Shown here: in pieces, positions 24,372-37,576 of the stretch
Layout of the letters: every line of letters begins with the position of its first letter
Position numbering within the stretch: the first letter of the stretch is position 1
Source: Portunus trituberculatus
Taxonomy: Eukaryota > Arthropoda > Malacostraca > Decapoda > Portunidae
Reading direction: 5' to 3'
Assembly (NCBI RefSeq): GCF_017591435.1
Contig: NC_059303.1
Span: 5,760,360-5,824,359 of the forward strand
Length of the DNA: 64,000 nt
Position numbers and translations under genes: made by a program
Notes under the pieces: model-generated
Databases searched by the model: none
What the model saw: the letters and a program-made list of their open reading frames with translations, nothing else
What the model was told of the DNA's origin: nothing

Positions 24372-24453
<82 letters not shown>
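24372..24453 (+). repeat. (GA)n microsatellite
   Basis: About 41 GA units. Confidence 0.97.
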
Positions 24454-24458
<5 letters not shown>

Positions 24459-24478
24459 TGACCACTGCTCTCCCCTGC

Positions 24479-24479
<1 letters not shown>

Positions 24480-24552
<73 letters not shown>
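24480..24552 (+). repeat. (CA)n microsatellite
   Basis: About 36 CA units. Confidence 0.97.
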
Positions 24553-24554
<2 letters not shown>

Positions 24555-25032
24555 CATAAATTCCACGAAGGTTATAATATTAATGTCTTTTCTCCCTCTT
24601 CTTTATTTCCTTTCTTCCTCTACAGAAAAGAAAAATGAGAAAATAAAGATTCAACTCCTTTACCTCGCAGTGAAGAAAAGATTTTATTTCTCTTTACCAT
24701 TCTTCCAGCAAAAAAAAAAAGGAAAGAAAAAAAAACTTTCCTCATTCACACACAAAAATGTATAAATAAATTCTTTGGTATTCTCACAAGGCATTATCCT
24801 GAATCAAAAGAAGACACACCTTTCTATTTCCTTCTGTGTCGGTGTAATAAGAATAAAATAAAAGAGAAATAGCAGGAATATATCACAAATGATTTTTATT
24901 GAAGAATTGTAAAAAGTGAGAGGGAAAGATTGGTCACATTGATAGACAACAACAAAAAAAGGAGGATGAGTCGAGAAAACTGAAAGCCAGACAAGGAGGA
25001 TGGAATGAAAGGTTCGATGATCTGATGGAGTG
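24553..25032. other. A-rich unique sequence
   Basis: Short A runs and AT-rich DNA; no gene or element. Confidence 0.45.
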
Positions 25033-25114
25033 AGGAGGAGGAGGAGAAGGAGGAGGAGGAGGAGGAGGAGGAGGAGTGAGTAGGAGGAGGAGGAGGAGGA
25101 GGAGGAGGAGGAGT
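25033..25114 (+). repeat. (GGA)n trinucleotide repeat
   Basis: GAG/GGA triplets with two interruptions. It is followed at 25165-25250 by a degenerate AAGAACAAG hexamer-like region. Confidence 0.93.
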
Positions 25115-25332
25115 GGTTAAAATGGCATAAATCCTTGACAAGTTTGGATGTGGGCAAGACGCAGTTGAAGGAAAAAAAACAAGAACAAGAGAAAAATAAA
25201 AAGAACAAGGAAAACAAGAACAACAAGAACAAGAAGAGCAACAAGAACAATGAAAAAAAAAAAGGTGAGGGAGAAACAATAGATTGGAAAGGATTTATCG
25301 AGAACTGAGGTTTAAGCCGGAAGGAGGAATAG

Positions 25333-25335
<3 letters not shown>

Positions 25336-25394
<59 letters not shown>
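25336..25394 (+). repeat. (GA)n microsatellite
   Basis: About 29 GA units. Confidence 0.97.
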
Positions 25395-25399
<5 letters not shown>

Positions 25400-25723
25400 T
25401 GGATGGGTGCAGGGTAATGGATGGAGGGGAGGAATAGGAAGGAGAGGAGGGAAGGACAAGGCGATGTTATCCTGACACTCTCGCTGAGATCTCCCTCAGG
25501 ATAACACCAAAGTTCCCTCAGACCTACCAAGGAACACAACAACGTCGCGCCTCTACACACCCCGGCGCAGGATTTACAGGATTATCTTGGCGGCGATGTA
25601 TTGGTCTTGTAAATGGGGCCGAGATGCATTGCTCTCGTTTGCGTCCAGTTAAAAGTGAAAGAAGAAAAAAACTTAAATCGCTCAGGTATAAATGGGAAAG
25701 ACTTGTTGCTTTGTGTATCGTCT

Positions 25724-25724
<1 letters not shown>

Positions 25725-25804
<80 letters not shown>
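25725..25804 (+). repeat. (GT)n microsatellite
   Basis: 40 GT units. Confidence 0.98.
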
Positions 25805-25806
<2 letters not shown>

Positions 25807-26444
25807 TTATCATTCTTCCTTCTTAAAGCACAAAATATTTCTTCAGGGTTACTAAAAAAATATCAACTTTTCTTATTTATTTATTATTTTTTTCCCGTCC
25901 TACCTTAAGTGTCATCTTCCTGTTTGTGATCTTTCTTGTGACACTAATCCCTTTATCTCTTCCGTTTACTCCACACTGTACTTTCATCAATACCACCAAT
26001 TGTGTACTTTTTTCCGTATAGAGTCAATTCCTTTCTTGGCCTATCTCCATCTCTCTTCAATAAGGCTTCTCACAGCAGCGTAAAAAACAAAAGAGAGAGA
26101 ATAAAAAGCGAAGAGCAGATCCCCTCTCTTCAGTATTCACCCAGCGAGGGAACTTGACTGACAACCTACTTATTTTCGAGGCGGTGAAGTTGTTTTCGGA
26201 GGACGGGAGCGACCGGCGTCCGTATAAACAGATGACTGTCGCCCTGTCACCTGATGGACGGGCCGGAGGAAGCGAGGAAGGACGGGAAGAAGGGAGGAAG
26301 AGAGGAAAGAGAAGGTGGGATGACAGGAGATGAGAGGAGAGGAAATAAAAGATGGGGCAAGGGAGATAAAACTGAATGGCAGAGGTTCAAGGTTGGATTA
26401 AGGTGTTCTTGTTGTGGTTTGCTTTAAAAAGGTGGAACTCTATG
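25805..26444. other. unique sequence, nothing recognised
   Basis: No supported feature; purine-rich at 26.27-26.37 kb. Confidence 0.45.
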
Positions 26445-26663
26445 GCCAGTATTCTAAAACGCTTTGCTCTCTCACCATAACTACTTTCAAGGGCTGTAGT
26501 TAAGATACTCGTGTTTTTTAAGAGTACTTTTATGATTCTGGTGATAGATTGGCAAGATTTTTAGTTTATTTTAAGGAAAAACTGTCTTGAAAACCCGGTT
26601 AATTGTCTCAGTGGACTTACAAAATTGCAGTGGTGAGAAAGCAAGGAGATTCTGAATACGGGC
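26445..26663. mobile_element. MITE, about 219 bp, TIR family A
   Basis: The left end GTATTCTAAAACGCTTTGCT then CTCTCACCA is matched by the reverse complement of the right end, GTATTCAGAATCTCCTTGCT then TTCTCACCA. That gives an inverted terminus of about 33 bases at roughly 75% identity. The interior is AT-rich and non-coding. The left terminus is clearly related to those of the two copies at 46.1-46.5 kb. Target-site duplications were not identified, so the superfamily is unassigned. Confidence 0.72.
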
Positions 26664-26922
26664 TTCTGTCTAGTAACAAGGCGACGCGATGAGTTAAGGC
26701 GCCCAATGCACACCTGTCTGTTTCTGAGTCCCTAGATGGCTATTCGCGGCTTGCAAAAACTCAGGATGGATGGAAGGGGAAAGACTGAGGGATGGACAGT
26801 GAGAGGCAGATATTGCTCACTGTAAGTCTGAATGAAGTGTTGTTTTTACCTCACTTGAGTGTGTTTGTTTAGGTGGTGATTCACGGGTGGTGGTTTTTAT
26901 GACCTTTGGAGTCGTGGAAGCC

Positions 26923-26962
<40 letters not shown>
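26923..26962 (+). repeat. (CT)n microsatellite
   Basis: 20 CT units. Confidence 0.97.
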
Positions 26963-26965
<3 letters not shown>

Positions 26966-27209
26966 AAAGTATTTCCGTCCCACTGTTGACGTGTCTTCGG
27001 TACCTGTGTTGGGTGGATCCGAAAGTCCCAGTACCCTCCCGCCCACCATCCCCACACTACCCTGACCCACCACTGACACGACCATCCCCTCCCCCCCCTA
27101 TCTCCCGTAGAGCCTCCACCCTACCACTAGGAGACCCACACCCACTCTTCCCTATATACACCATAGCATTACCATACATATTTTATTCCTCTCCGCCCTT
27201 CACCACCTT

Positions 27210-27321
<112 letters not shown>

Positions 27322-27369
27322 TAGAAAGGAAAAGTGAGAGAAAAAAAGTGGGGGAAAAGACAGAATTTA

Positions 27370-27374
<5 letters not shown>

Positions 27375-27413
<39 letters not shown>
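27375..27413 (+). repeat. (GA)n microsatellite
   Basis: About 19 GA units, 55 bases after the previous tract. Confidence 0.97.
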
Positions 27414-27414
<1 letters not shown>

Positions 27415-28840
27415 ATCAACACGAGGAGCAGGAGTCACCAGGTCGCCTCGTCAGTCTTCACATTGGTCAAGTTGCAGACAGGTCAATATTTACATCATAT
27501 TAAGGCAACTTCGCCACTATTGACACAAACGCCTCCAGTTGCTGCCCTAAAACACGCCCCCCGTCTCCCACAAGCAGCCAAGCGACTCCCACGAGGGAAA
27601 CCACAACAAGCAACGGCACTGTTCCATTTTTTCGTCCCAGGAGAAAACGTGGTCTTTCAATCCCGACAGTCATTCATATTTACTTGCGCAGACCTGGTGG
27701 ACATTTCCCGTACCTGCTGGAGATTGTGGCGGGGGAATGTTTATTTACGCTGTTGTGGGAACGTCAACATCCGCTTTCTGGCGTTGTCAATGGTGGTGGT
27801 GGTGGTGGTTGGGGAAAGGGGAGAGGGGATGTCTCGTTGTTGTGGAGCGACAGGGTTTTTGTGGCAGGAACAGTGGTTGGGGGCTGCGGGGAGGTGCTCT
27901 GAATGTTATCGCAGCCTGGGACCACCCGCTGCCTGTCCACGGGGGAGGGGTGGGCAGGCCTGGTGCAGGGCGGCGGGTGGTGGCGAGAAGACGAAAAGCG
28001 CGAGACTGTCGTAAGGCTGAAGATATAACAAAAATAGGAAAAACAAAACAAAACCAAAACAAAGCGAGGCCTTAGAAGAAAAAAAATATTTATAAAGGAA
28101 GCGAACAAAAAGAACGAAAAAAAAGGACAATGACAAGATTTCCGACAGGGATGAAGAACGATATGATTGAAAAAAAAACAAATAAAAAAAATAGGAATAA
28201 CGAAAACGAAAGAAAACAGAAGGAAAACAAAATTCTGACACAAAGACAGGGCAGGAAAACAAACGAAAAAGGCGGGAAAAATAGAACGAGGAACCTTAAA
28301 ACAAAAGAAACAGCAAGGACAGACAAGAAGACAGTACCAGATCCTGAAAGACGTGGGCAAGATTTCCTGCACGACCCGAGGCTGCGAGCGACATACTGAG
28401 CGGCCACAGCAAAGCACCTCCAAGCCATCCCGGGATCAAGGCGCCCCGGGAATGCCTCGCTGAGTCCGTCAAAATACCTGAGGAGGCAAACAAATGGTGG
28501 TAATTACGCTGGTGGGGTCGCTCTCCGTGTCTTCCCGGCGGGCGGTGATCCCCTCCTCCCGCCTTCCTCGCCTGGGCCGCCGAGTAGGGATCTTTCTTCT
28601 TCATTCTCAGTCTTGGTCTTCCCCCGCGTCTCTCACTCTGTCTCTGTCTGTCTATTCATCTCTCGCTATTAATCTTCTGATATACCACGCAGCGCGGCGG
28701 GTGAGGTCATGAGAGCTTCGAGGTCAGGGAGCTTTTTTAACCTCTTCCCATGGCTTTCATTCCCTCTGCTCTACTCTGTCATTTTCAGCCCCCCTGCAAA
28801 CTTCCGTGAAGGTTCGTGAGGCGAGGTTAGAGGGGAAGCG
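27414..28840. other. unique region with G-rich and A-rich parts
   Basis: Contains (GTG)n near 27790-27808, G-rich DNA at 27.81-27.98 kb and A-rich DNA at 28.02-28.32 kb. A 213-residue + frame at 27373-28014 begins in the GA tract, and a 219-residue minus frame covers the same DNA. Neither has a recognised domain, so I do not call a gene. Confidence 0.45.
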
Positions 28841-29500
28841 TTGAGGTGGACTTCTAAGGACTCAGTGACTCAGGAGGCGATAAAGGAAAGGTGTGCAGAG
28901 TTCACGTCCTCAGCACTGACACGTCACCCACGCGGAAGAGCAAAATTCCAGAAAGAGTTATCAAAATATTCTCTCATGGGCGTGGGTCAGCCTCATGCAC
29001 TTCTCGTCCCCACCTCACTGCGTCCTCACTTGCTCACTATTACAGATAATAAGAGCCCCGAATTTTCAGGTAAAAATAGGAATACCTTCAAAGTGGCATG
29101 CCACACCCACCCGTGCAACACACCATCATAACATATTAAAACATAATTAAAGTGAGTACCAGCACGAGCCCCGCGGGACAGGAGTGTGCAGCTGCAGCAG
29201 ACGAACACGAAACACTAATTTGGGAAAATTACAAACCCTTTCCATTAAAGCCAAGAGCCATCGCAACCTTTAACCGGGTAATTGAGACCCAAACAGGCAG
29301 GCACACTGATAGCTCTCGGGTCAATTACGCCTCTCGTTAAACAGAGCACCCGTCGAGAGGCGGCACGGCGCTATTACCCACACCACCAAGGATGAACACC
29401 ATCGCCATTCTCGCTTTCAACAACACCATCACTCCCTTCTCCATTTGCAGTCACTCAACCTCCACTTTTAGACTCCTCACAGCAAAATAACACAATAGGA
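28841..29500. other. unique sequence with ATTA-rich patch
   Basis: Non-repetitive. 29220-29335 carries GGGTAATTGAGACCC and GGTCAATTACGCC, the sort of AATTA words found in conserved non-coding DNA, but conservation cannot be judged from one sequence. Confidence 0.35.
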
Positions 29501-29529
29501 CCCCAGGAGACGTTTAGCCTTAAGATGCG

Positions 29530-29585
29530 TGTGGCGCAGTGCTGATGGAGTGTCCCCGAGCTGCCTGGGTGCGGGTCAAGACCTG
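29530..29585 (+). other. possible decayed tRNA-like head
   Basis: TGGCGCAGTGC (A-box-like, about 29532) and GGGTCAAGACC (B-box-like, about 29573) are about 41 bases apart, as in tRNA promoters. No cloverleaf can be drawn with confidence, so this may be a fragment of another SINE or chance. Confidence 0.25.
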
Positions 29586-30049
29586 CTGATGCCCACCAAC
29601 CGTCCACGCTGCCTCAAAGAAGGGCGTTTGCATGCAAGGTGTTGCCCGCGGCGGGAGGGGTCAAGGGAGGAGTCAACCTGGTAAACATATCAATGGCGGA
29701 TAACTAGCCACGACATGAGGCTGCGTCTGAGCTGAATGATAAAGACAAGGATGACAGGAGAAATAGCCGTGGATAAATAACGGGAGGAAATAAAAACGAG
29801 CCACTAAATACAGACCAATAAAAACAGAAATATCGAAGGTCCTAAAAAAACCCTGCCTGCACACACGAGGACGGCTGAGTGGCTGAGGCGGGAAGGATGT
29901 GCTTGAAGTAGCGAGAAGCAGCGAGGCTTGAAGGAGCAAAGGTCTGATAGGATGGTGAGGATACCAGCGCTTACCTATCACCTGCAGGGGTCAATTACCT
30001 GGCCCTAACAGATCATTTATGACCCTTCTATGACCTTTGACACTGGGCA
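29586..30049. other. unique sequence, nothing recognised
   Basis: No supported feature. Confidence 0.45.
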
Positions 30050-30240
30050 GGCTATTCTTCCTCCTCCTACTACTCCTCCAGAAGTCCCTCAGTTACTACC
30101 AAATCCATATGTGTGTTTCTATCACCTTTCTCACTACCGCAGGCCAATCACCATTACACCATTAACCACAACCATCACCATTACAGCCGCGAACACTAAC
30201 ACGAGGAGCACCACCACCATTACCGTCACCATCACCTTCC
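30050..30240 (+). repeat. cryptic CAC/ATC simple sequence
   Basis: Irregular ACCATTAC and CACCATC words without a clean triplet run, densest at 30150-30235. Confidence 0.55.
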
Positions 30241-31589
30241 CTGGGTAGTCGCGGCAGGTTCCAAGACGCCTCAGCAACTTCGTGTGTATCTAATGGACGG
30301 GTGAACATCGTCATTTAGAGCGCCATTCCCAGTGTTGCTTCGGGGCAGACACGCAGCAAGCACCCCCGCCCCACCCACTGCTCCACCCACCTCCCCAAAA
30401 AAGTACCGGAGGAGTAACGAATGAGAGGAGATAGAAAGGACGGACCCAGCGCAGAGTCCTTAGGAGAGCGTGGATAAAAGGGGTAAAGCCTCGCTCGTGA
30501 CAAGGAATGGAATTTAAAGATGCACTCCTCCTCTTAGTATTATTCAAGCTATTAGGAAACTTTTCCCTCCGAGTATCATTCGACAGTGACGCGTAACAAT
30601 GAGAAATTCACGGCTTTTCATTGGCATCGTAAAAATAGACAATGGGTAGCGAAGACTATAGACATGTAATAGATGTAATGGTCAGGAATTTCAGAGCATT
30701 TCCTTATTGTAGCTACAAGCTCAGAAGAGATGGCAGGGAGGAGTCAAGGTGAAGGTTAGTTAAGAGGATGTTGGAGTTTGGGGGTAGAAGTTGAGAGGAA
30801 AGACTTTAGATGAAGGAGGCTGGAAGGAAGAGGAACATGAGGTTAAGAAGGAGTTTGGAAATTAGAAAGGAGCTTGGGAATTAGGAAGGAAGATATTAAA
30901 GTTTGGAGAAAGAAAGTGTGATATGGATTAGTTATACAAGTACAGAAAGAGATTGCAGGAATATCATTATTTTCAGAGACATAAATACTTTTATAATCAG
31001 AGAAGACAAGGAAATGGACCAATTGGATGGAGAGAAAGAAGAGGATCGATGATTCATAATATATGGAGCAAGGCGCTACAATAGTGTAGGCATACAGCGC
31101 CTCTAACAAACTTAAATAATGGTAGAGAAAAGTAACATTACGTAACAAAACTTTCCTAAACATCATGAAAATGACATAAAATAAAAGAAGAGGACAAAGT
31201 CAGAAGAAGTTAGCAGAAAATAAGGGACATAAAATATAAGATAAAAGCGGAAAACAATAATAGAAAAATAACTACTGAAGATTAAAGACAAGGTTGGTGG
31301 GCAGTCTCACAGTGAAGAACGATGATGAAGTCACAAGGGTGAGGGAGAAGTGGGAAGCCTGAGGGACCTATAGATGAGATGCGATAAAGAAAAGAAAATG
31401 CAAAACTCATAAAGGAAGAAGGGTTGAGGCAATTGAGATGAAGGACAGTCATCATTGAGTACATAAATCTGGTGGTAGAATTAACGCATGGAAATCAAAT
31501 AAGAGGCAATGAATAATGACTCCCAGGGACTTAATACTGAATGATTAGTGAGTGATAGATTATGAAAGACGGAGGAGTAAGGCATTTCT
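30241..31589. other. purine-rich unique sequence
   Basis: A-rich on the + strand from 30.7 kb. AAGGAGTTTGGAAATTAGA is duplicated once at about 30848-30885. No gene recognised. Confidence 0.45.
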
Positions 31590-32065
31590 CGTCCTTTACA
31601 ACCAAGGGGAGCGAGGGGAAGGTGTGGTAGAGGTGAGGAATGTTAGATTTGAGAGGTGTGAGGGTTTCAGAAGGGAAAGAAAGGTGTGAGTAACGGAAGG
31701 GAAAGATGGGATGAAGAGACAAGGGAAAGAATGACACTGTGGAGCAATGGGTAGGATAGAAGTTGAAATACCAAGCGGAAAGGAAGAGAAGGGAAAATAA
31801 TGAAACCTGGAGGCGAGGGAAAAAAATCTGAGTATGAAGTAACGTCATGGATGAAAAAATTTAAGGATAAGAGGGGATGGAAAGTGGATGACAAGGGGAA
31901 AATTGAGAGTACAGGGCAAAAGGAAACATATGAAAGGAGAGCAAGGGGAAAGAAAGAGAGTGGAAAGTAAAGGAATTTCAAGTTGAGGACAAGAGGAAAA
32001 AATGAAAGTGGATGGCAAGGGAAAGAATAAAAAGTGGATAGCAAAGGAGAAGTGAAGGCGAGAGA
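31590..32065 (+). repeat. decayed purine minisatellite, unit about 24 bp
   Basis: Diverged copies of AGTGGATGACAAGGGGAAA have their CAAGGGGAA part near 31868, 31891, 31911, 31941, 31989, 32014 and 32041, spaced mostly 20-30 bases or 48 (two units). Similar words reach back to about 31.69 kb. The left boundary is vague. Confidence 0.55.
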
Positions 32066-32194
32066 AGGGCTGCAGGGAACATATGGCGAGGCTTACTGGG
32101 GATGAATACAGGCAGGAAAGTATGCCATTCCTGCCCCGCCGATGTTTGCACCTCCAGAGTGGGCGATCCATCTTCCTCGCCGCCTCTTTCTCAC

Positions 32195-32390
32195 CCCGAC
32201 ACTCCTCCTCCACCTCCTCCACCACCACCAGGACTAGTACCACCTATCACCACCACCACCCCTGCTCATCTCGATCTGTCTTCACCGCCACCTCGCCTTC
32301 ACTCTCACCACCACCATCCCCACCACCACCATTCCGTATCGCTAATACCATCACCACCACCACCACCACCTCTACCATTACCAGCATTAG
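32195..32390 (+). repeat. cluster of (CCA)n/(CTC)n tracts
   Basis: Short runs of CTC and CCA triplets at 32203-32232, 32250-32262, 32305-32330 and 32350-32370. Confidence 0.85.
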
Positions 32391-32541
32391 CTTTCAGTCA
32401 GGGCGGTGCGGAACTTGCTTTAGGGGAGGGAAGGAAAAACAACACTTTTATTAAAAAGTCGTATTTTGGTGTTCTTTTTAGCAATTAATATGCGTTATAT
32501 GAGAGAAAATGTAATCTAGTGAAACAATCCCACGACCTCCA

Positions 32542-32545
<4 letters not shown>

Positions 32546-32582
<37 letters not shown>
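32546..32582 (+). repeat. (CA)n microsatellite
   Basis: About 18 CA units. Confidence 0.96.
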
Positions 32583-32589
<7 letters not shown>

Positions 32590-32730
32590 CCCGGCAGAGC
32601 AATGAAAGGACACTTGATAGGAGAAATCTTGCTCTATTCCTCTAGTTCAATGTCCATAAACGTGCATGCTAAGTAAGTATCTGGAATATTCAGTCTTGTA
32701 TTACCCCCTCCCTCTCCCCACCACCACCAC

Positions 32731-32732
<2 letters not shown>

Positions 32733-32821
<89 letters not shown>
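32733..32821 (+). repeat. (CT)n microsatellite
   Basis: About 44 CT units with one TTCT interruption near 32803, preceded by CCA triplets. Confidence 0.97.
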
Positions 32822-32822
<1 letters not shown>

Positions 32823-34967
32823 TCGACCTTACTGCATGGAAATCGGGAAACTAGAATGGGCAAATGAATATTCTGAATGTCTGTCTCCTCCCATTTACTT
32901 CCCCCGCACGATAAACTCAAGCCGAGAATATCACGACGAGGCCGAAGTTTCAAATAGCGATTTCGAACCATTTATTCTTTGATGATGAATCGGCTATACT
33001 CTTTCTATCTCTTACTAACACCAGTGACTCAGACCAAGCATCTTTATCTACTTTTTCTTACCACGAACTGAGCCACCCTCAACGGTCTGTCCCTCACAAA
33101 AACAAGGGGGGAGTGTGGTAGGGTAGCGGTGTGGGGGCAGGGAGGTGTGGATCGCTGCGGGAAGAGGCAGGATGGGGGGATGGTGGAAGGACAGGTGTGT
33201 CTGTGTAGTGAGGCGGTTCAGGTCACGCTCCATCGCCCGTGCACAATGCTTCAATATTACTAATGGCCTTTTAAACGTATGCCGCGCACTCCCAAAGTCT
33301 CGGCGGTCTCCCCTAGTGCTGCCATGGGTGAGAGGACGCGGAGTAGGGAGAGAGGAGTGAGTGATGGAGTGAGGGAAGGAATGAACGAAAGAGCCGGAGA
33401 CAGGAGAGTGAGTGAGTGAAGGCAGGGGGAGGAGAGGGAGGTCTGGCGGGTGTGGGCGGTGGTGGGCGCGGCTGAGCGAGGGGGCAAGAAAGGCGAGGCA
33501 ATAATTCATGGAGACGAGTGAAGTCAGTGTCCCCGCCCGACGGAGGGTGAAGGAGGTTACCAGTGCAGCGGCGGGTAAGGGAAGGGCAGCAGGATGCACA
33601 AACACACCCACACATGTTACATCATACACAAGACCACATCACAAGGCTACATCGTTCCATTGTTCCGCACATATGCACATCTGCCTCTTGACACCATACA
33701 GGCTACAAAATACATTCAAATACAACGTAAACCTTCAAGAATCTGTCGAGGAAGGAAAACAGGAAAGTGACGAAAGATATGAAAAAAAGGACGGGTGAGG
33801 ATGAGTGGAAAGGAAAGAAAATGTATAGATGTCAGTGCTTGGTTCAAATATAGCACAAACCTATGAAATCTGTCAACAGTTGGATGGTAAAAAAAAAAAA
33901 GGGAACGAAAGAAAATAATAAAAAAAACTGACAGGAGATATATAAAACAACAGTGGGCGAGGATGAAGGGTGTGGAAGGTAAAAGAAATAGATAGGTGAC
34001 AAGAGAACGTGAGATGACACAAAAGGAAACGAAAGAAGAAACGGAAAAAGGTGCCGTGAGGGAACACAGAAGAGCAGTGGCAATTACGTGAGTAGGAGTA
34101 ATGGAGGCGGAAAGGAAGGGAAAAATGTAAGGCGAGGGAAGGGAAACCTACACGAGAAGAACGGGGACGCGGGAGGGAAGGAAAGGAGGAGTTGGCGCTC
34201 AGGTAGCTACGAGGAGAGAGCCATGACGAAACCTGAGCGCTGGGAAAACATGCAGCTGTAAATGACCCAACATGGAGAAGCGTGGGAGTCTGTGAGAGTC
34301 AGCGGGGGTCGGCTATGTCAACACTGATTATACTCCACGCTGACGCCATTACCATTTCGGCCACAATCTGAGGAAGACACTCTCGGCGCCGTCTGGAGTC
34401 TCGGCCTGATGAGTAAACAGTCGCCCCTCACGCTCGACACTCGCGGCCCGGCTCAGGACGCGGCGGATAAAACACATTGTTGACTCTGCCTCGCTTCTTA
34501 TTCCAAAATTACCATTAAACTATCCGGCAAAATTAAAAGAAAATAGGTAAAAGTAATATTGTGTTTGTTGTTTACAGATGTGGTGGTGGTGATGACAAAT
34601 AATGTGTTTGTGTTGATGTGAAGTTGATATGTGGACGTATTATGTATACATGAAGCTCAAGCTAGAACATTAAAGCAATGATTGCCCAACACTTCATGAT
34701 TAAATAGTCGTCTCTGCAATGTTAGGGCCATTAAGGGACGCCCCTGCTCAGGAATAACATAGAAAACGTCAATAAAACAAAACTCTTACATTCCCTCTTG
34801 CCTACGAACAGCTTTTAATTGCACAGTAAATTACCCTCTATTCAAAGTTTCATTTTGAAGACACATCGCCTGCTGAGAAATGCATCAGGACAATGGCTGG
34901 ACGTTTCCCTTACAGTAAGAGATTCAGGATGTACGACTATTACTTAGAAAAAAAAAACACGTATGTA

Positions 34968-34970
<3 letters not shown>
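32822..34970. other. unique sequence, 2.1 kb without SSR
   Basis: A 193-residue minus frame at 33048-33629 is Pro, Ser, Leu and His rich and reflects pyrimidine bias. No gene or element recognised. Confidence 0.45.

Positions 34971-35044
<74 letters not shown>
34971..35044 (+). repeat. (CA)n microsatellite
   Basis: 37 CA units preceded by GTATGTACGTACA. Confidence 0.98.
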
Positions 35045-35047
<3 letters not shown>

Positions 35048-36510
35048 GAAATTTCTTCATATTCGACTGAGCATCAAATGAAAAGTGTAGTCTTGGATTC
35101 AATTATTATATGTATCGCTCCTACACTGGGGAGGTGCCTCTTCAATTGCTCTTCGCGTCCTGTCAGTAGCCGCTGCCGAGACATTCCCTAAGGCGCGCTG
35201 CTAGGGGTGGTGGGTGCTGCAGGCGGCAGGATGTTGACCGAGTGTCGGGCCGCCAGTCTTCACGGGGACGCTGGGAACGCTGGGTAAACTGGGAATGACG
35301 AGGGACTTGTTGTTACTGTACACGCGGGTGCTCACGTTGGTTTGCATTGCTAACTATACGCGGAGTCCTTGCCGATGTGCTGTTTTCACTGAAAACATTC
35401 ACGAAATTGCGATTATCTCCATAATTCAGGAAATTTATGGATGAGATAATACGATATTTGGAATGTGTGGGATGACTTCGAGTAATGCAAGGAGGACATG
35501 TGTCAGGTGAATACTGCGCGAGGGAATGAGAGGGAGGCTTGGGGTCCCTGAACACCGCGACACTGCCTTCAAGAGGGAGCACTGAAGGAGACATGCTTCA
35601 ACATCTCACTGGAGAGAGTGCCTCCCTCTCATCCTCCTCTCTCTCTCTGTCTCTCTCTCTTTCTGGAAAAATTTCGTATACGTTATGATTCAATGTCAAA
35701 TAGCTCTGTCAGATGAATCATCAATTATGTCCTTAATACAAAGAAATTCATAAATAAAGAATCGCAAACAAGAATGCCTTTCAGTGTCATTCAGGTGTCT
35801 TATTATGTCATCATCCGGACCGTCGCTCACAAAGTTACCGTTGGAAGCCTCAGGCTGGCCAATGAACACACGAACTGTTTTTTTCCTCCTCACAGAAATC
35901 GAGGAAATAAAATCGGCACCAAAAAGTTGTGGCCTCCGCGCCTCGGGTCAGCGCGAAATTTAAGGGAAATCGATTTCCTCCAGTTCTTCCTCCGTAGTCG
36001 AGGGAGTGGAGGGCACGAGAGGAGGAGCCTGAGGCGCCGCGCGTCTTCCAGACCAGGCGTAGCGTCCCTGAGAACATTCAGTATGCACCAGGATGCCTCT
36101 CAGAAAAGCAGCAGCTACCGTCAGCATCCACCCTGTTGTCTGGAATCTGGCAGATTTTCTGATAAAATAAACTCCCACACACACCGCTACCGCTGCCTCC
36201 GCTTCAACACTGCTTTCCGTAATGCAAAAGAAGAAAACATCGGCTGAAAAATTGTGCACCCAATCTGCGCCATCTCCGCTGCCCGAGGCAAGCCTTGATT
36301 GGTTCATCATTCCTTTAAATTGTCAACATCCACCATCATATGATATTTTTTGTCGATTTGTGGAAAGACACCACTACTTCCATGGCAGCGACGCCTGACG
36401 GAACAGTAAAATTGTCTGCAGCGAGATTATTGTGCATATGAAAGCATGTCTACAGCATAAAACTCCATGAGGAGGTGAACGCTCAGTGAGACAGCCTGAA
36501 AAAAAACTTG

Positions 36511-36512
<2 letters not shown>
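35045..36512. other. unique sequence, nothing recognised
   Basis: Contains an interrupted CT patch near 35638-35662. A 157-residue + frame at 35774-36247 is not low-complexity, but I recognise no domain; overlapping minus frames of similar length suggest chance. Confidence 0.4.

Positions 36513-36574
<62 letters not shown>
36513..36574 (+). repeat. (CT)n microsatellite
   Basis: 31 CT units. Confidence 0.97.
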
Positions 36575-36576
<2 letters not shown>

Positions 36577-37279
36577 CACGTCTCGTTCTTGACTGGTCGT
36601 CTAGGCACTTCCGGGATCTAATGCAACCAGTGTCGTCAAGGGACAGACCAAGTACCTCGTAGCCTTGGGTGCCGACAGCCCTTGTGTGAGTGAATCAATG
36701 GCTGGCGTGCCGGTCGTTAGAGGCTTTGTTACATTTGATTGCTGTTCCTCAATCAGTCAGTAGGTGTCACTTCCCTCAGATCGCTGGTGATAGCAGAATG
36801 TAAAAGAAAAAAATATTGTTTGTTAGTCACCTATTGTTTAGTTATCCGATTTTCTGCTGTGTCTGCCTCAATAATTCATTATGGCAAAATAAGCAAATAA
36901 CAAATCATGAACATTAATTAGTCATTCTACAAAAGTAAGTCAATTAACATTCTTTCGGGTAAAAACACATTAACTGAACTCTGTCAATATAGTTTACGAA
37001 TTAAGCTTCAAATATACTTTTCATCTAATAATTACTATATTTCCTTCCGTGAGCTGACCTGCAGCAACACCAGCACCTCCCAGCACCACGCAGCACCGGG
37101 AAGAGACCATCGCCGTGCCTCAGCACAAGCGCCGGATGTGGACAGAAAATTTCACGTGGAAAAGCTTTGTGTATCTAATTCCCGCGTATCTCTTAATGCC
37201 GCGCTAATGTTCACAAATTCCCGGGATACCTCTAATTGTAGTCAAATGGCATTTATTCCCCTGTAGTTATTGTACACAC

Positions 37280-37282
<3 letters not shown>
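36575..37282. other. unique sequence, AT-rich in the middle
   Basis: AATTA-type words at 36.87-37.03 kb and again at 37.19-37.26 kb; no gene seen. Confidence 0.45.

Positions 37283-37353
<71 letters not shown>
37283..37353 (+). repeat. compound (CT)n(GT)n
   Basis: CT to 37315 then GT with no spacer. Confidence 0.97.
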
Positions 37354-37355
<2 letters not shown>

Positions 37356-37486
37356 ATTGGTGATAAATCTGTGTTCTTTTTCCAGCATGTAATATTTTAG
37401 CACTAGACAGGGACCAAGAATCTTCTTGCCTGGTAAAAGGTCCGTTATTAACGTGACCTTTTACCTGGCAGGAAAAGAGGACAGTG

Positions 37487-37576
37487 AGGAGGAGGAGGAG
37501 GAGGAGGAGGAGGAAGGGAGGAGGAGGAGGAGGAGGAGGAGGAGGAGGAGGAGGAGGAGGAGGAGGAGGAGGAGGA
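37487..37576 (+). repeat. (GGA)n trinucleotide repeat
   Basis: GGA triplets with one AAGG interruption near 37513; about 28 triplets in total. Confidence 0.96.

Noticed and set aside
27373..28423. 213- and 219-residue frames on opposite strands
   Set aside because: They overlap each other, one begins in a GA tract, and neither shows a domain.
35774..36310. 157-residue + frame and 116-residue minus frame
   Set aside because: Not low-complexity, but the overlapping opposite-strand frames and lack of any known motif make chance the better explanation.
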